Assembly: GCF_037042905.1 (NCBI RefSeq)
Contig: NC_087261.1
Coordinates: 12,040,217 to 12,104,216, forward strand
Length of the DNA: 64,000 bases
Reading direction: 5' to 3'
Origin: Lytechinus pictus
Lineage: Eukaryota; Echinodermata; Echinoidea; Temnopleuroida; Toxopneustidae
The position numbers and the translations under genes were made by a program. A model generated the notes under the pieces. That model saw only the letters and a program-made list of their open reading frames with translations. It was not told the origin of the DNA and did no database searches. Below, piece by piece: positions 12,665 to 24,100 of the stretch. How positions within the stretch are numbered: position 1 is the first letter of the stretch; each line of letters begins with the position of its first letter.

Positions 12665-13625
12665 CAAACAAAAATGTAGACATGTGTGATAAAATAGCAA
12701 ATAGACTTTGAAACTTTGTGTGAATGCATATGTATATAACCCATCTTATACATGTAATTGCAAGATAACAAGTACTGACAAAAACAAACAGTTAAAAAAT
12801 ATAATACTTTACACTTTCAAGTTGTGACTCAACTTTCTTTGGCAATATCACATTGGTACAAAATGAGGGTTGGCAGCGTTTGATATAGATCTTATTTAAG
12901 AACAATAAAACATAGTCATTTGAAAGGTATGTATATAATAGAAGATCAAAATAAAAATGGAATGTTTATATATATATACTGTATATGTACAAAAGTTCAC
13001 ATGTAGAAATGTGTGCTTAAATAGCAAACAGACTTTGTAACTTTGTGTGAATGCATATACCTGTTTTATACATGTACAGAAATTGCAAGATAACAAGTAC
13101 TAACAAAAAGAGCAGTTAAAAAATATAATACTTTACACTTTCAAGTTGTGACTCAACTTTCTTTGGCAATATCAAATTGGTACAAAATGAGGGCTGGCAG
13201 CATTTGATATAGATCTTATTTAAGAACAATAAAACAGTCATTCGAAAAGGTATGTATATAATAGAAGACAAAATAAAAATGGAATGTTTATATATACTGT
13301 AGATGTACAAAAGTTCACATGTAGAAATGTGTGCTTAAATAGCAAATAGACTTTGTAACTTTGTGTGAATGCATATGTATATAACCTGTTTTATACATGT
13401 ACAGTAATTGCAAGATAACAGGTACTGACAAAAATGAGCAGTAAAAAGATATAATACTTTACACTTTCAAGTTGTGACTCAACTTTCTTTGGCAATATCA
13501 AATTGGTACAAAATGAGGGTTGGCAGCGGTTGATATAGATCTTATTTAAGAACAACAATAAAACATAGTCCATTCAAAAGTTATGCATAGAATAGAAGAA
13601 AAAATAAAAATGAATGTTTATATAC
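12665..13625. repeat. Three tandem copies of a ~320-bp unit
   Basis: Landmarks recur in order: the TAGCAAATAGACTTTG-type block at about 12690, 13020 and 13340; the TTACACTTTCAAGTTGTGAC block at about 12808, 13135 and 13459. The period is about 320-327 bp with scattered substitutions and small indels. It lies downstream of the Myb-like stop codon on the minus strand, so it may form part of that gene's 3' UTR. Confidence 0.8.
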
Positions 13626-14001
13626 AGATGTACAAAAGTTCCAATAGCAAGTAAATGGTTACTTGATGTAAAAAAGAACTACATAAAAACAAAGTTATAT
13701 GTTTATAAAAATCTATAAGTGCTAAGAACAAAAAGTACTAACATCTACAATTTACATGTAAATTCCCTTGCCCTTGGCAATGATTCTGGCAGCACTGAGA
13801 TGGATGGCTAAGTAAAAACAAGGGTTTCAGCATGGCAAGAGTACAGGTGAATGATATGCAGCAACAAGTACTGAGGAAAGAAATTGTGATGAACAAAAAT
13901 CCTGAAAAGTGTCATCTCATATGACAAATACATGTTTACCACCGTGGGAATTCCAAACACACACACTCCTCCACTTGAAGAATGCATTATGTTTGTAACA
14001 A

Positions 14002-14399
14002 TTACAGTGGAGTGTAATCGTGATTGTAGGGCCAGGAATTTGGAGACCGCTCTGGACCGGACTGGGAGTTGTTTCCCTGTTGCTGCCACATTGAAGTTGA
14101 CGACTGCCGCATACCAGCCATTAAGGCCTGAAGCATTTGGAGTTGATGCTGTCTATCACGTTCTTTTTCTTGCTCTCTATGCTCCCTCTCTTCTCTTCTC
14201 CTCCTCTCCTTCTCCTCTAGTTTTTTTTCTTCAGTACGCTGTGCCTTCATTAGGAGCTCACGCTCCCACTCCATTTGGCGCTGCATGAACCGATCCTCCC
14301 TAGCATTGAAGGCATTTGTACTGTCCTCCTCCAGTGTCTTTATCTCCTTGGCTATCAGTCCGAAGGACTCCTGCAGCTTTGATTTCTTCCGCTTTTCCC
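14002..14399 (-). CDS. Harbinger Myb/SANT-like protein, exon 3
   Basis: Last exon of the minus-strand partner gene, entered at phase 1 after ATAACAG. It encodes the C-terminal part: a Lys-rich start (GEKRKKSKLQ), then a highly charged Glu/Arg/Lys segment of about 50 residues with heptad-like spacing (RRREEREHREQEKERDRQ), probably a coiled coil. It ends in a Gln/Ser/Pro-rich tail and TAA at 14002-14004. Coiled coils at this position are common in Harbinger Myb-like proteins and would serve multimerisation or contact with the transposase. Confidence 0.8.
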
Positions 14400-14734
14400 C
14401 TGTTATGAAGTAGGTAGTATAAAATACATCGTAAATAAAAAAAAATCAATCAAATGTGATAGCGGTAAGAAAGGTATACAATCATTTTATTTCTTTCAAC
14501 TTGTTACACACATACTTTTCTGTATTTGACATAAGGCATGCAATATCACACTTCTAATAGCTAATACAACAAATCAAGTGAGAAAACCTTGAGTTGCAAA
14601 AAAAAATCATACTGCATGAAAGCAACATCAACGGGATGTAAAAGGCCCCTTTTCTTGAAAATTTGCTGAATCGAATTCAAATATCATATGAACTATAAAT
14701 AAGCAAATGTATGGAAACAATCTGTTTATATTAC

Positions 14735-14803
14735 CAGTTGCCTTACGTCCATTAGCAGATGATGTTGAAGGTCCCTCTAGATCCTCCGGTGGAAAATTGC
14801 CAA
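14735..14803 (-). CDS. Harbinger Myb/SANT-like protein, exon 2
   Basis: A 69-nt exon between TCTTTAG and GTAATA, phase 1 at both ends. It encodes a Pro/Ser/Thr linker (VGNFPPEDLEGPSTSSANGR) that joins the DNA-binding and coiled-coil parts. It was recovered only because the flanking exons need a phase-1 connector; both splice sites are good. Confidence 0.75.
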
Positions 14804-15170
14804 CTAAAGAAAATGAGGGATAGAAAAGCGATTACAATAAGTGACTACAATAATAAACATTTCATTTTTATGCATAAAATGAAGGGGAACTAATTTTTAT
14901 GTTGTTATGTGTCACTGAAGTAAAAACATTTTAAAACAAAGGCTAACTTTCAATACATTTTTATTTTATTAAATTCAAATCAGTTCCTTTCATATTACTC
15001 AGTATAAAATGATACATCAAGACAATATAATGATACCAATAATGTTTATTTTAAATGCTCACACTGAGAGGGTAAGAGCCAAAAAGGATTAGTCTTTATA
15101 ATTACACATGTATATACAAATAAACATGTATATGTGATTACAAATGAAAAAAGGAAGAGGAATCCTTTAC

Positions 15171-15657
15171 CCAATTCTGTTGGTGCTTCCACATCATTTT
15201 CCTCCAGTTCATCATCCGTTATACTTCTATCTTCTTCGGCTCCATCCTCCTCCTCCTCTCTCGGCAGTGAATCAGAGTCCACCGAGTCTAGCGACTCAGA
15301 TTGATCCTCCTCCTCTGGTTGCGACGCCAGAATGGCAACTGGTGCAGTCTCTGGTCTGCCCCCAAAGATCTCCTGCAGTTCGCTATAGAATTTACATGTA
15401 ATTCTCCCCCTGCCTGATCGATTGTTATTGTCCTCCGTCTTTCGGAAGGACGCTCTTAGTTGTTTAATTTTCCGCTTGATTTGGTCCTCTGCCCTTTCGA
15501 ACCCCCTTTCTTTCATCAATTGGCATATCTTACGAAATACCGTTTTGTTCCTTACTGTGCCATCCATCTGTTCTTGAATGTTTTTCTCCCGCCAAATATT
15601 CAGGAGGCACAGCGTCTCCACATCTTCCCACAGACTCCCTCTCCCTGTTGGTGCCAT
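15171..15657 (-). CDS. Harbinger Myb/SANT-like protein, exon 1
   Basis: This is the start of a 317-aa protein (ATG at 15657, context AAAATGG). Residues 8-100 match the Myb/SANT-like (trihelix, Myb_DNA-bind_4) pattern: LWEDVETLCLLNIW, then FRKICQLMKERGF, then QIKRKIKQLRASFRK, then FYSELQEIFG. An acidic segment follows (about residues 115-160). The donor is GTAAAG in phase 1. In known Harbinger elements this second protein binds the terminal repeats and brings the transposase into the nucleus, and the divergent position here fits. Confidence 0.9.
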
Positions 15658-17419
15658 TTTGATCTAAAATGAGAGAACAAATACAAATACAAATTAATAA
15701 TGGTAACCACAAAGATTACGATGTGGTAAAATTATTATATAAAATTATGTGTAACATCTATTAATCACCTTTTAGGATTTTTGATCTTGTCAACAACTTC
15801 TCTTGTCAGGGGACAGTTGACATGAATATCATCAAAAATTCAAATTTAATGATTCAGATTGATCGACCACCTAGATATATGAAGGCCCTTCTCCCCCTGC
15901 TATGTAACATTTGATGATCGATGGACAAATTATTCCGCTAAAGTTCCATATGTACCCATCACTAAAATTGAATAAAACAATTGAAAAATATGGGTATGAC
16001 TTAGAATGACATAACTAATATAAATAAAGTATACAAAATATGGGAAATCACTTTCTAAAATAACTATCTAGAAATCCATATAGTATACAAAATATGGGAA
16101 ATAATATTCTAAAAATCTATCAAGTCCATCAAGATAAACTCCTACAGCTCGGCAACTAACACGTGGCCAGCCGCTGATCTCTGAATACCGGTGGAAGAAG
16201 AACTTATTCATACTTTATTTACAAGTTTCTTTTGTTATCATATCACGTGTTAATCTGTTAATGTATACAATTTTTAATACAATTTGCTTCTAGTGATAAT
16301 TTTAGAGACGGTTTAATGATCATTTAGAGATGGTAGGCCTAGAGTGTTAATTATAGAGACAGTTAATACTATAATAGTAAGGTACGCAGAGTCTGTTACA
16401 GCTAGGGTTAGGGTTCGCAGACCCCGGCGTCCATCCTAGAGTACGCGGCCTCCTGATGACTTTGGTTGGTTAGGGATAGGACTTCGAAGTTAGAGTTGTG
16501 TATATTATTGTACTGTAATCTGTATTAACATTGTTTTATGCACTCACCGCTAGAATCTACTTATTTTAGTCTACTTCTTTTTTGTGGGGATTTTACAGGC
16601 AGACACTATTTTATATGTAGATCTAGACCCTACTCATTTGTTTCAATGTCTAGCGACATATTTCATGTCCAATTTCTGACTATGTGCGACTCCGACTGAG
16701 TGGATTATTGGCATTTGAAATAATTAATGGCAATTGTCTAGTTTCATGTCTCATGGCCTGGCCTGCCCCTGGCCATGCCTTCAAAATCAAAGTTAAATAC
16801 TTCATCAAGTTCATGCCTCATGATCATGATGACTTTGTTTGAGGCATAAGATGATGTATTAACTCTGACAGTCTGACTCCGAGTCTGATGATGATGAGTC
16901 ATAATTTCATAATCATATGAGAAAAATTATGACGGCTCATGATGTATGGCACTCCTGTCCAGGCTATTGTTTTTAGTCTGTCTATTAGTATTGATAAATT
17001 ATCATCGCCAACAAAAAAATAATGATCATTCTTCAGATGGTGCAATCACAGTAGCGATGTATTTAAAAACATCGAAATAAACAGGAAATGATCAGACGAT
17101 CGAAAATCATAATTCCCAAACCCACAGAAATATAGGGATGGGACTGAATTACAAGTCACCATCACTCATCAGTTCTGTTCGGAGAAAATACCAGGAATAA
17201 ACGGTTTAAACTTTTAGCCCACCAGTACAGAATATGTCGTGTCTTAGTGCAGGCTGCTGGATATGAGGAAATTAAAATTTAAAGCAATAAATGATGAAAA
17301 ACAATGTAATTTTACGCTCGGGGCGAGGCTTACCTATAATATATACTGCATGCCTGGTCCAAATGGCAAAAGCGCGCCCGGCCGATGCATTGTTGATGAT
17401 GACAGGTCGCGTCACTTCC
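15658..17419. other. Non-coding right part of the Harbinger element
   Basis: No gene is supported. It contains a short tandem duplication around TATACAAAATATGGGAAAT (16030 and 16085) and AT-rich sequence. It probably includes the promoter of the minus-strand Myb-like gene. Confidence 0.5.
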
Positions 17420-17642
17420 GCTTATAAGCCGGCGCCGAGTCCACTTTGGTGTTACACCTACCGATTGCGGGACTGAGTCCGGACTCGGGCCGGCCTCAAA
17501 CCACATCCAGAGGTGGACTGAGTCCACCTGGCCTCAGTCCGGCCTCAGTCCGGCTTTTCAAAAAAAGTTGATGTTACACATACGTCGAGCCGCCTCCGGG
17601 GCCGGCCTCAGTCCACTTGCAAACGTATGTGTAACAGGGGTC
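17420..17642. repeat. Harbinger right terminal and subterminal region
   Basis: CpG-rich end with several copies of CTCAGTCCGG-like and GGACTGAGTCC-like palindromic motifs and the terminal ACGTATGTGTAACAGGGGTC. An inner ATGTTACACATACGT copy lies at about 17571. It mirrors the left end in composition and motif content. Confidence 0.75.
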
Positions 17643-17645
17643 TTA

Positions 17646-18062
17646 GTTATAAAGTCAAATTATGATTGTGTATACCAAATTATTGACCATTATACACTGC
17701 CTGAGAAAAAACAAATAAGACCATCAAAGTAAAACAAAGGAGGGTACATTATGTTGATGGTGATGGTGGTATCCATGGTGATGATTATAGTGATGCTGGA
17801 TGTGATGATGATAGTGATGATGATGAGGTAATTGAGATGATCTTCATGATGATTATCAAACTGAATGATGACATTTGACATGTTCGAGGTGGTCATACCG
17901 GCGGTCAGGCCCCACTTGGTCGTGAAAATGATATGATATAACCATTGATGGTGTTTGAAACGGGAGATTCCTACGTTGATATTGACTATAATGCCGATGA
18001 GATTGGCACGTCACAATATTTTACTTTTACTCTCGTCGTTTTATATCGAATTTTAACAGATT
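17646..18062. other. Upstream region of the lectin gene
   Basis: Contains a GATGATGRT-rich simple repeat (17755-17830). No clear TATA box or transcription start can be assigned. This is the only spacer between the Harbinger right end and the lectin start codon, so the lectin promoter should lie here or the transposon has displaced it. Confidence 0.4.
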
Positions 18063-18108
18063 ATGTGTTCGCTATTCAAGTACGGACTCGCAGCATGTTT
18101 GTTACCAG
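18063..18108 (+). CDS. Lectin gene exon 1: signal peptide
   Basis: ATG at 18063 encodes MCSLFKYGLAACLLP before a GTAGGC donor in phase 1. Joined to exon 2 it continues VILGSSNG, giving a hydrophobic core of about 12 residues and a likely cleavage site after small residues (Gly/Ser). The hydrophobic stretch forms only across the junction, which supports the pairing. Alternative upstream starts were not seen in this frame. Confidence 0.6.
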
Positions 18109-21100
18109 GTAGGCTTTTCAAACATATTATTTCGATTCTTGCATGATCTTTATGAAGGAATCTAGTGAAAAAGATTTTTTCTTGAGCTAAGTATTAACAC
18201 TTGAATTAATTTCATGACAAATAGGCCTGCTTCGTTTTATAAATATGTGATGAAAATGCAAGACTGTGGAACATGAATAACTGGCTCGAAACCCAATGAC
18301 GGAACTTTGGTATGAATGATGAATCCTCCCTTATAATATTACACACGTTGTATTCGGGAAGACATGTAGATAGATAGATTAATTGAAATGTCCGTTATGC
18401 ATATATTGTGCGTCCCAGTTTGATTCCTCCCAAGTTAAAATCATCTAAGCATTGAACTCGTGATGGGGACTGTACTATGCACATTACATGGTTTGTTCGG
18501 CTAGGGTTCCATGACATTTACTCCGGCGACAATTAGTCCGCTTTAAATCCCAAACACTGATCGAATGACGAACTTAAAGGGATGGTCCGGGCTGAAAATA
18601 TTTATATCTTAATACAGTCACTGAACAAAATGCCGAAAATTTCATCAAAATCGGATAACAAATAATAAAGTTATTGAAGTTTAAAGTTTAGCAATATTTT
18701 GTGGAAACAGTCGTCATGGATATGTGATGTTACATATCCACTTTCCGTTTTCTTATGTTCTTACATAAAATCATAATTTTTTTCATTATTTCATACTTGT
18801 GTGAATAATATGTCTCCCTTATAATGAAATAAGTTGCAGCAATAAATATATAATGCACTAAATCAGTTGTCAATCCAATTTTTCTAGTTCTTGGAGGATT
18901 TTGAATAAACCTCATTTCATATAATAAAAAACAAAAGAACAAGTGGGGATGTGACATCATCAGCCCACCTAATGAATATTCATGACGAATGTTTTCACAA
19001 AATATTGCTTAACTTTAAAATTCAAAAACTTTGTTATTTGTTATCTGATTTTGATAAAATTTTCGGCATTTTGCTCAGTGAATTCTACTCTATTTATTAA
19101 GCTATAAATACTTTCAGCCCGGACCATCCCTTTGAACCCTGGGTTTAACATTATACCCTACCCTAAACCTAACCCTAACATATAACCATATTGCAACCCC
19201 AACCCGGATAAATTGTCACAGGAGCAAATGTCGTGTCAACTTCATGCTAATCAATGTCACTTTTATCCTACCGTTTTGAGTAACTGGAATCGAATCGGCT
19301 CAATCATCAGCCCGAATGCAACATATTCTGAGTGACATGAATTAAGATTTCCAGGTACTTTACCTCGAATCAGAGTTAATCCCAGCTAAATAACGAAGTT
19401 TAAAAAAATGTAAAATTCAGTTTGAATACAATATACTAGTAGACATTACATTAAAATCCGACGGTATCGGCAATACTTTGAATTTATTTTCAACTAATTA
19501 TTTCAGTTATACTTGGTTCATCGAATGGATCAACTGCGTGTCCAGATGGCTTAGGTCTGAATTACACCTTACCAATGTTTCTTGAATGCCGGAAGAAACT
19601 TCATCCCAATGGAAGTATGGTGCAGACTATTCCAAAGATCATTCGCGTTTCATCTACTGAGGACTCGTGTCCCACCAGGAATGATAACTCACAAACCTTT
19701 GGTCACCGAGTTTGTAGATTTCCAGGTAAGCTGGTCCCCTTTCGACCCCATGGCTCATATTCTGAGCTCAGGTTTAAGTTATACACTAGACCCCGTTGAT
19801 CTGATCAGTCATAACTATGGAAAGCCGGCAACATCAACACCTATTGCATGTTTGTTCGAAATATTTGTCTAGATATGCTGTAAACTCATATACACTCATT
19901 GATTTCTTGAAAATTCAGTGCACGGTCTTCTATTTGTAATTTTTTACAAAGTACATTGTGCAAAGATCTTGTACAAACAATTATGACATCAATCAACAAT
20001 TATTACCATACAGTTCGGGTTAATCAGATAATAGTTGGATTTATAAAGCGCTTTTTGCCAGAGGATACAAAGCGCTGCTATTATTACCCCGGCTTTAGCT
20101 CGAGCTACCATCACCGGCGCTCAGTGCATGCAAGGAATTACTCCTGCCGGGTACCCATTCACCTCACCTGGGTCGAGTGCAGCACAGTGTGGATAAATTT
20201 CTTGCTGAAGGAAAATACGCCATGGCTACGATTCGAACACACGACCCTCTGTTTCAAAGGCGAGAGTCAGAACCACTAGACCACGACGCACTAGATCAAT
20301 CGTAACTCTTTGTAAGACGTGCCCCTGGTCTATCAGTACAGCTTTAATCTATTAGCTCAATTGACACTCAAATAATTCAGAACTATCTAGTAGTAGTAAC
20401 CAAAATTGTTTCCTTCAGCAGTAACGTGAAACATATGAGCACAGCAAACATTTGTATTTTACAATGTATTTTTCTTAAAGCAATTTTTGCTTCCCATAAA
20501 TTTAGCACATGGTTAGACCACAGTCCAAGTTTAACCAGATTTCAGTAAGCATCTTGGCAGCGATTTTAAGGACCCCTCACACCTAACCGAATTGCCTGAA
20601 ATATGCCTTGCGATGGCTGGCGAAAGGCATTTTTTACAAAATCGTTTTCAATGGTATCTAATGGTAAATTATATTTACCCTTCGTGTTTGGGTTCGTACA
20701 TCTTCTGAACTAACAGCTGCGATTATTCAAATTCGCGCGGAAATTTTGAACATGCTTAAAATTTCCCGACGAATTTAAAAATCGTTTGTTATCTGTTTGA
20801 ATTCGCATCTCTTATTTAGTCTGCGGTAATCGTTCGTTTATCGTTCGTGTGTTTTTGTTGCGCATAGTCCCTCTTCGCGCTTTTGCGAAAGTGGACCGAT
20901 CTCGAAAGAACCCGTAACGAAGCAACACGATGACACAACGAACAAATTTGCCTGATCTATTCCCTCGTCTTCGTTTCTAATCGCACGCCATATCAAACAA
21001 TTGGTGACTGTTCCTTCGTCTTATTGGGTTATATCAACCCTTCGCACGCCTTCGGAAGCAATTTTCTCAAAGAGGTGAACCGAAAAATCGATATCCTTTG

Positions 21101-24100
21101 AATGTCATATTTCTCCTTCGCTTACCGTTCGTTGATAAAATTTGTCAATAGTTACTGATCGCATGATCTGAAGGAAATTTTATTTGAATTTCGTTGAATT
21201 CGCGTGCATTTCGTTCATTTTACCATTCGTCACCCTTCGTCCGCCTACATTCGGTCAGGTGTGAGGGGGCTTTAAGACTTAGAGTATAAAGGACAGAGTG
21301 GTTTTTATTTGCATTAATTAGTTGTAAAATCAGTTTCTGAACCTCGGAAATTTGTCAAAAAAACATTAATTTTGGAGGGTTTATTTCCAATGGGTCTAAT
21401 GCCACTTGGTCTAATTACCAACTCGTCTACTAATCATTTGGTCAATCATCAATTCGTCCACTATCCACATGGTCTAATTGCCATTTCGTCTGATAACCAG
21501 TTGGTCCAATAGCCATTTAGTCAGTAAATCATTTGGTCTAATTGGAAAAGTGTTAATTGGGCGAAAAGAATGAAAAGAAAATGGGTACTAGACCAACTGG
21601 TTATTAGACGAAATGGTCATAGGCGAACTGGTGATTAGAAGACGTGATGATTGGAGCAAACGGTTACTGGACTGAATGGTTGTTAGACGAAATGGCATTA
21701 GACTAAATGAAGGTTGATGAGCATAATGGTGAGTGGACGAGTTGGCAGTGGACGAATTGGCAATTTACTATTGGGAGGTTGGAACCTATATTTTTTTAGC
21801 ACTAGGTCTGAACATAGACCAGTATCATCGTTTGATACCTCATCTTCACTGTTTATGTATCTTGCAAAATTATTGGCAAAAAGAAGCTGCTGAAAACTGC
21901 TTATCTAATAAAAGAGAGCCAATGGAGTAAATTAGAAAGTCAAAAAGGGGCCTAAGCTTTCGATCCTAGCAGAATCTTCGTCGGAGGCAAAATGACAAAC
22001 ATATAAAGTGGAACAACCATAATATGGACCACAAACAAGCTACAGCAACACTAGAAACAAGGAGACAAAGGGGGCATTAGTGAGTAGAAATAAGGAAACA
22101 CTAAAATACAAATACAGAAAATCAAACATATATGGATAAAACAAGACAAATTAGATAAGGAGGATCACATGGGAGTGATACAACAGCAGAATAGGAGATC
22201 AATGGCAAAAAGAAGCTGCTGAAAACTGCTTATCTAATAAAAGAGAGCCAATGGAGTAAATTAGAAAGTCAAAAAGGGGCCTAAGCTTTCGATCCTAGCA
22301 GAATCTTCGTCGGAGGCAAAATGACAAACATATAAAGTGGAACAACCATAATATTATTATTGTAACAGCATTTATGTCATTCAATTTTCTGAGAACACGA
22401 AACAGACTTTGAGGCCCACGTATGTCCGTGGCCTTTACAGTGTAGTATGACGCCATGTTCAGGTAGTAGGTACTATGTTGAACGAAATACAGCAGTGAAG
22501 ACGAGGGTTCACAAAAAGCAGCAATATGCGTAAAAATACAATTCGAGATAACTTTGAAAAATTAAGAGGATAAATTGTCCTATAGTTTTATTTGTAGAGA
22601 AACCCCGAAGTGTTTAGAGAGGAAAATTACTTTGTTAAGCTACTTGGGAACATATCTATTGTGATATGAATGCATTGAGAAGTAAATCGGTGTGTTGTCG
22701 TTCAAGTAGGGCTGAATTTTGAGACCACATTGCTCAGAATGATGGACTGTGGGTAATGAACCTTGCCAGATCGGAGTCATTGAGGAATTGAGGTGGGGCT
22801 ATAGGGCTGTTGGTTCGTGCGCCCTTTAAAACATGTCTTTGAGCTAGCTTTGGAAATATAAACCAGCCTCTAATTTCATTTGGATAGAGAAAGTAAAATA
22901 TGTTAAGAGGGAAAGTTAATGTCTAATTATACTTGTTACAATAATCTTCGTAGTACGAATCGTACTCAGAGTGTAACATGGAAATATCAGTCGTTTTTTT
23001 AACGTTAGGAGACTAGAAAGTGGATCAAGAAAGTCAAGTATTTGATAATAATAAGATACTTACAAAGAAAATTTGTACTAAAAAAAAAATTCCTGCAGCA
23101 GAGTCTCGAGAACACATGTAATCTTACATGTATATGTGTAGAATTACAGAAAATTGGCATTTGGTGTATGTTAATTAAAAAATTTATTGTATTAAAACTG
23201 TTCCCCCTTTTTTTAAACAGACCTGTTTTGTAAAATTGTAGAAAAATTAAAAAAAGCCTTTCCTGTTATAAAGATTTACAGAAAGATTTTGTTATTTCTT
23301 TCTGTAAAATCTGTTTTTTTAATTTGTCTTCTGCTTTTCTAACAGTGTAAGATACATCATAATGTTCGTTTATCCGATGGATTGTTATACCGAAAATGAA
23401 ATAATTTCAGACGTTCATTGAGGTGTAATTATTGCTCTCCCTCATCATGCTCATTGGATTTACACAGTATAAATGAAATCGTTTCCAAAGTGGAATATAA
23501 AGCAAATAACCGCATTCCTGCATTGGTTTCAGATAATATGTTAAACTACTATTTCTTCAGCGATGTGCATGCATCTGTCATCGATTTTCAGCTTCCCTTC
23601 GAAGAAATCCACATCCAATTTACCTCTGAATTGACTTTTTTGTTGTTGTAAATTATAAGACTTTATTTACATCTTCTTTCTTTGGTTATCGGCACTTACT
23701 TCTTAGATGACTAGGTATGTGAAAAGGAGCACAATGATCTATGAAGATGTAATCATAATTTGTCTTTTTACAATTCATTTCCGGTGTATTTATTTCATGA
23801 GAATTACCAATTTTATGTAATGTGTGGAATGAAATTCACCAGTCACATTCATCGGAATATATTTCATTTTCCCCAACAGATCATTAAGGGTATTATGTCG
23901 CGTACAGTATAGGCCTTGTGATGTTTGCAGTGTTTAATTTCATTATACAGTATTGACTCCATTATCATTGTATACATACGTATCTGCGATGCGAATAGGC
24001 CTACATGTAATGAATGGACCTATCTGCCACAAAATGTCACGTATTTCGTATCAAATATGGATTCCGTTTACCAAAACCCCATTATGGAAAAAGGGTTAAA

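Larger units (their letters stand above)
7809..17642. mobile_element. Complete PIF/Harbinger DNA transposon
   Basis: The left end reads GACCCCTGTTACACATGCGT. The right end, read on the opposite strand, starts GACCCCTGTTACACATACGT. The flanks are TTA (7806-7808 and 17643-17645), the 3-bp duplication typical of PIF/Harbinger. Inside are the two proteins this superfamily is known to need: a DDE transposase (+ strand, 8117-9967) and a Myb/SANT-like DNA-binding protein (- strand, 14002-15657). Both are free of stops when the predicted introns are removed. The terminal 150-220 bp are GC- and CpG-rich, unlike the AT-rich interior, and hold repeated copies of the terminal motif (a second CCCCTGTTACACATA near 7896) that could be transposase binding sites. 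The element is long for the superfamily because of about 4 kb of non-coding interior, including a tandem triplication and nested hAT debris. Confidence 0.9.
18109..19506 (+). other. Lectin intron 1, filled by nested repeats
   Basis: Holds a decayed fold-back element (18505-19240) into which a palindromic MITE (18576-19133) inserted. No additional exon is recognised. Confidence 0.55.

Noticed and set aside
13932-14288. Plus-strand 118-aa frame
   Set aside because: Antisense shadow of the Myb-like coiled-coil exon, which has correct splice sites and phase.
19150-19185. Telomere-like CCCTAAACCTAACCCTAAC
   Set aside because: Only a few degenerate units inside a decayed fold-back element; not a telomere or a clear interstitial telomere array.
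23412-23651. Candidate extra exon of the lectin gene after ATAATTTCAG
   Set aside because: The open frame is in phase 2, whereas exon 2 needs phase 1; the phase-1 reading hits a stop at once. The frame itself ends in a stop without a donor.
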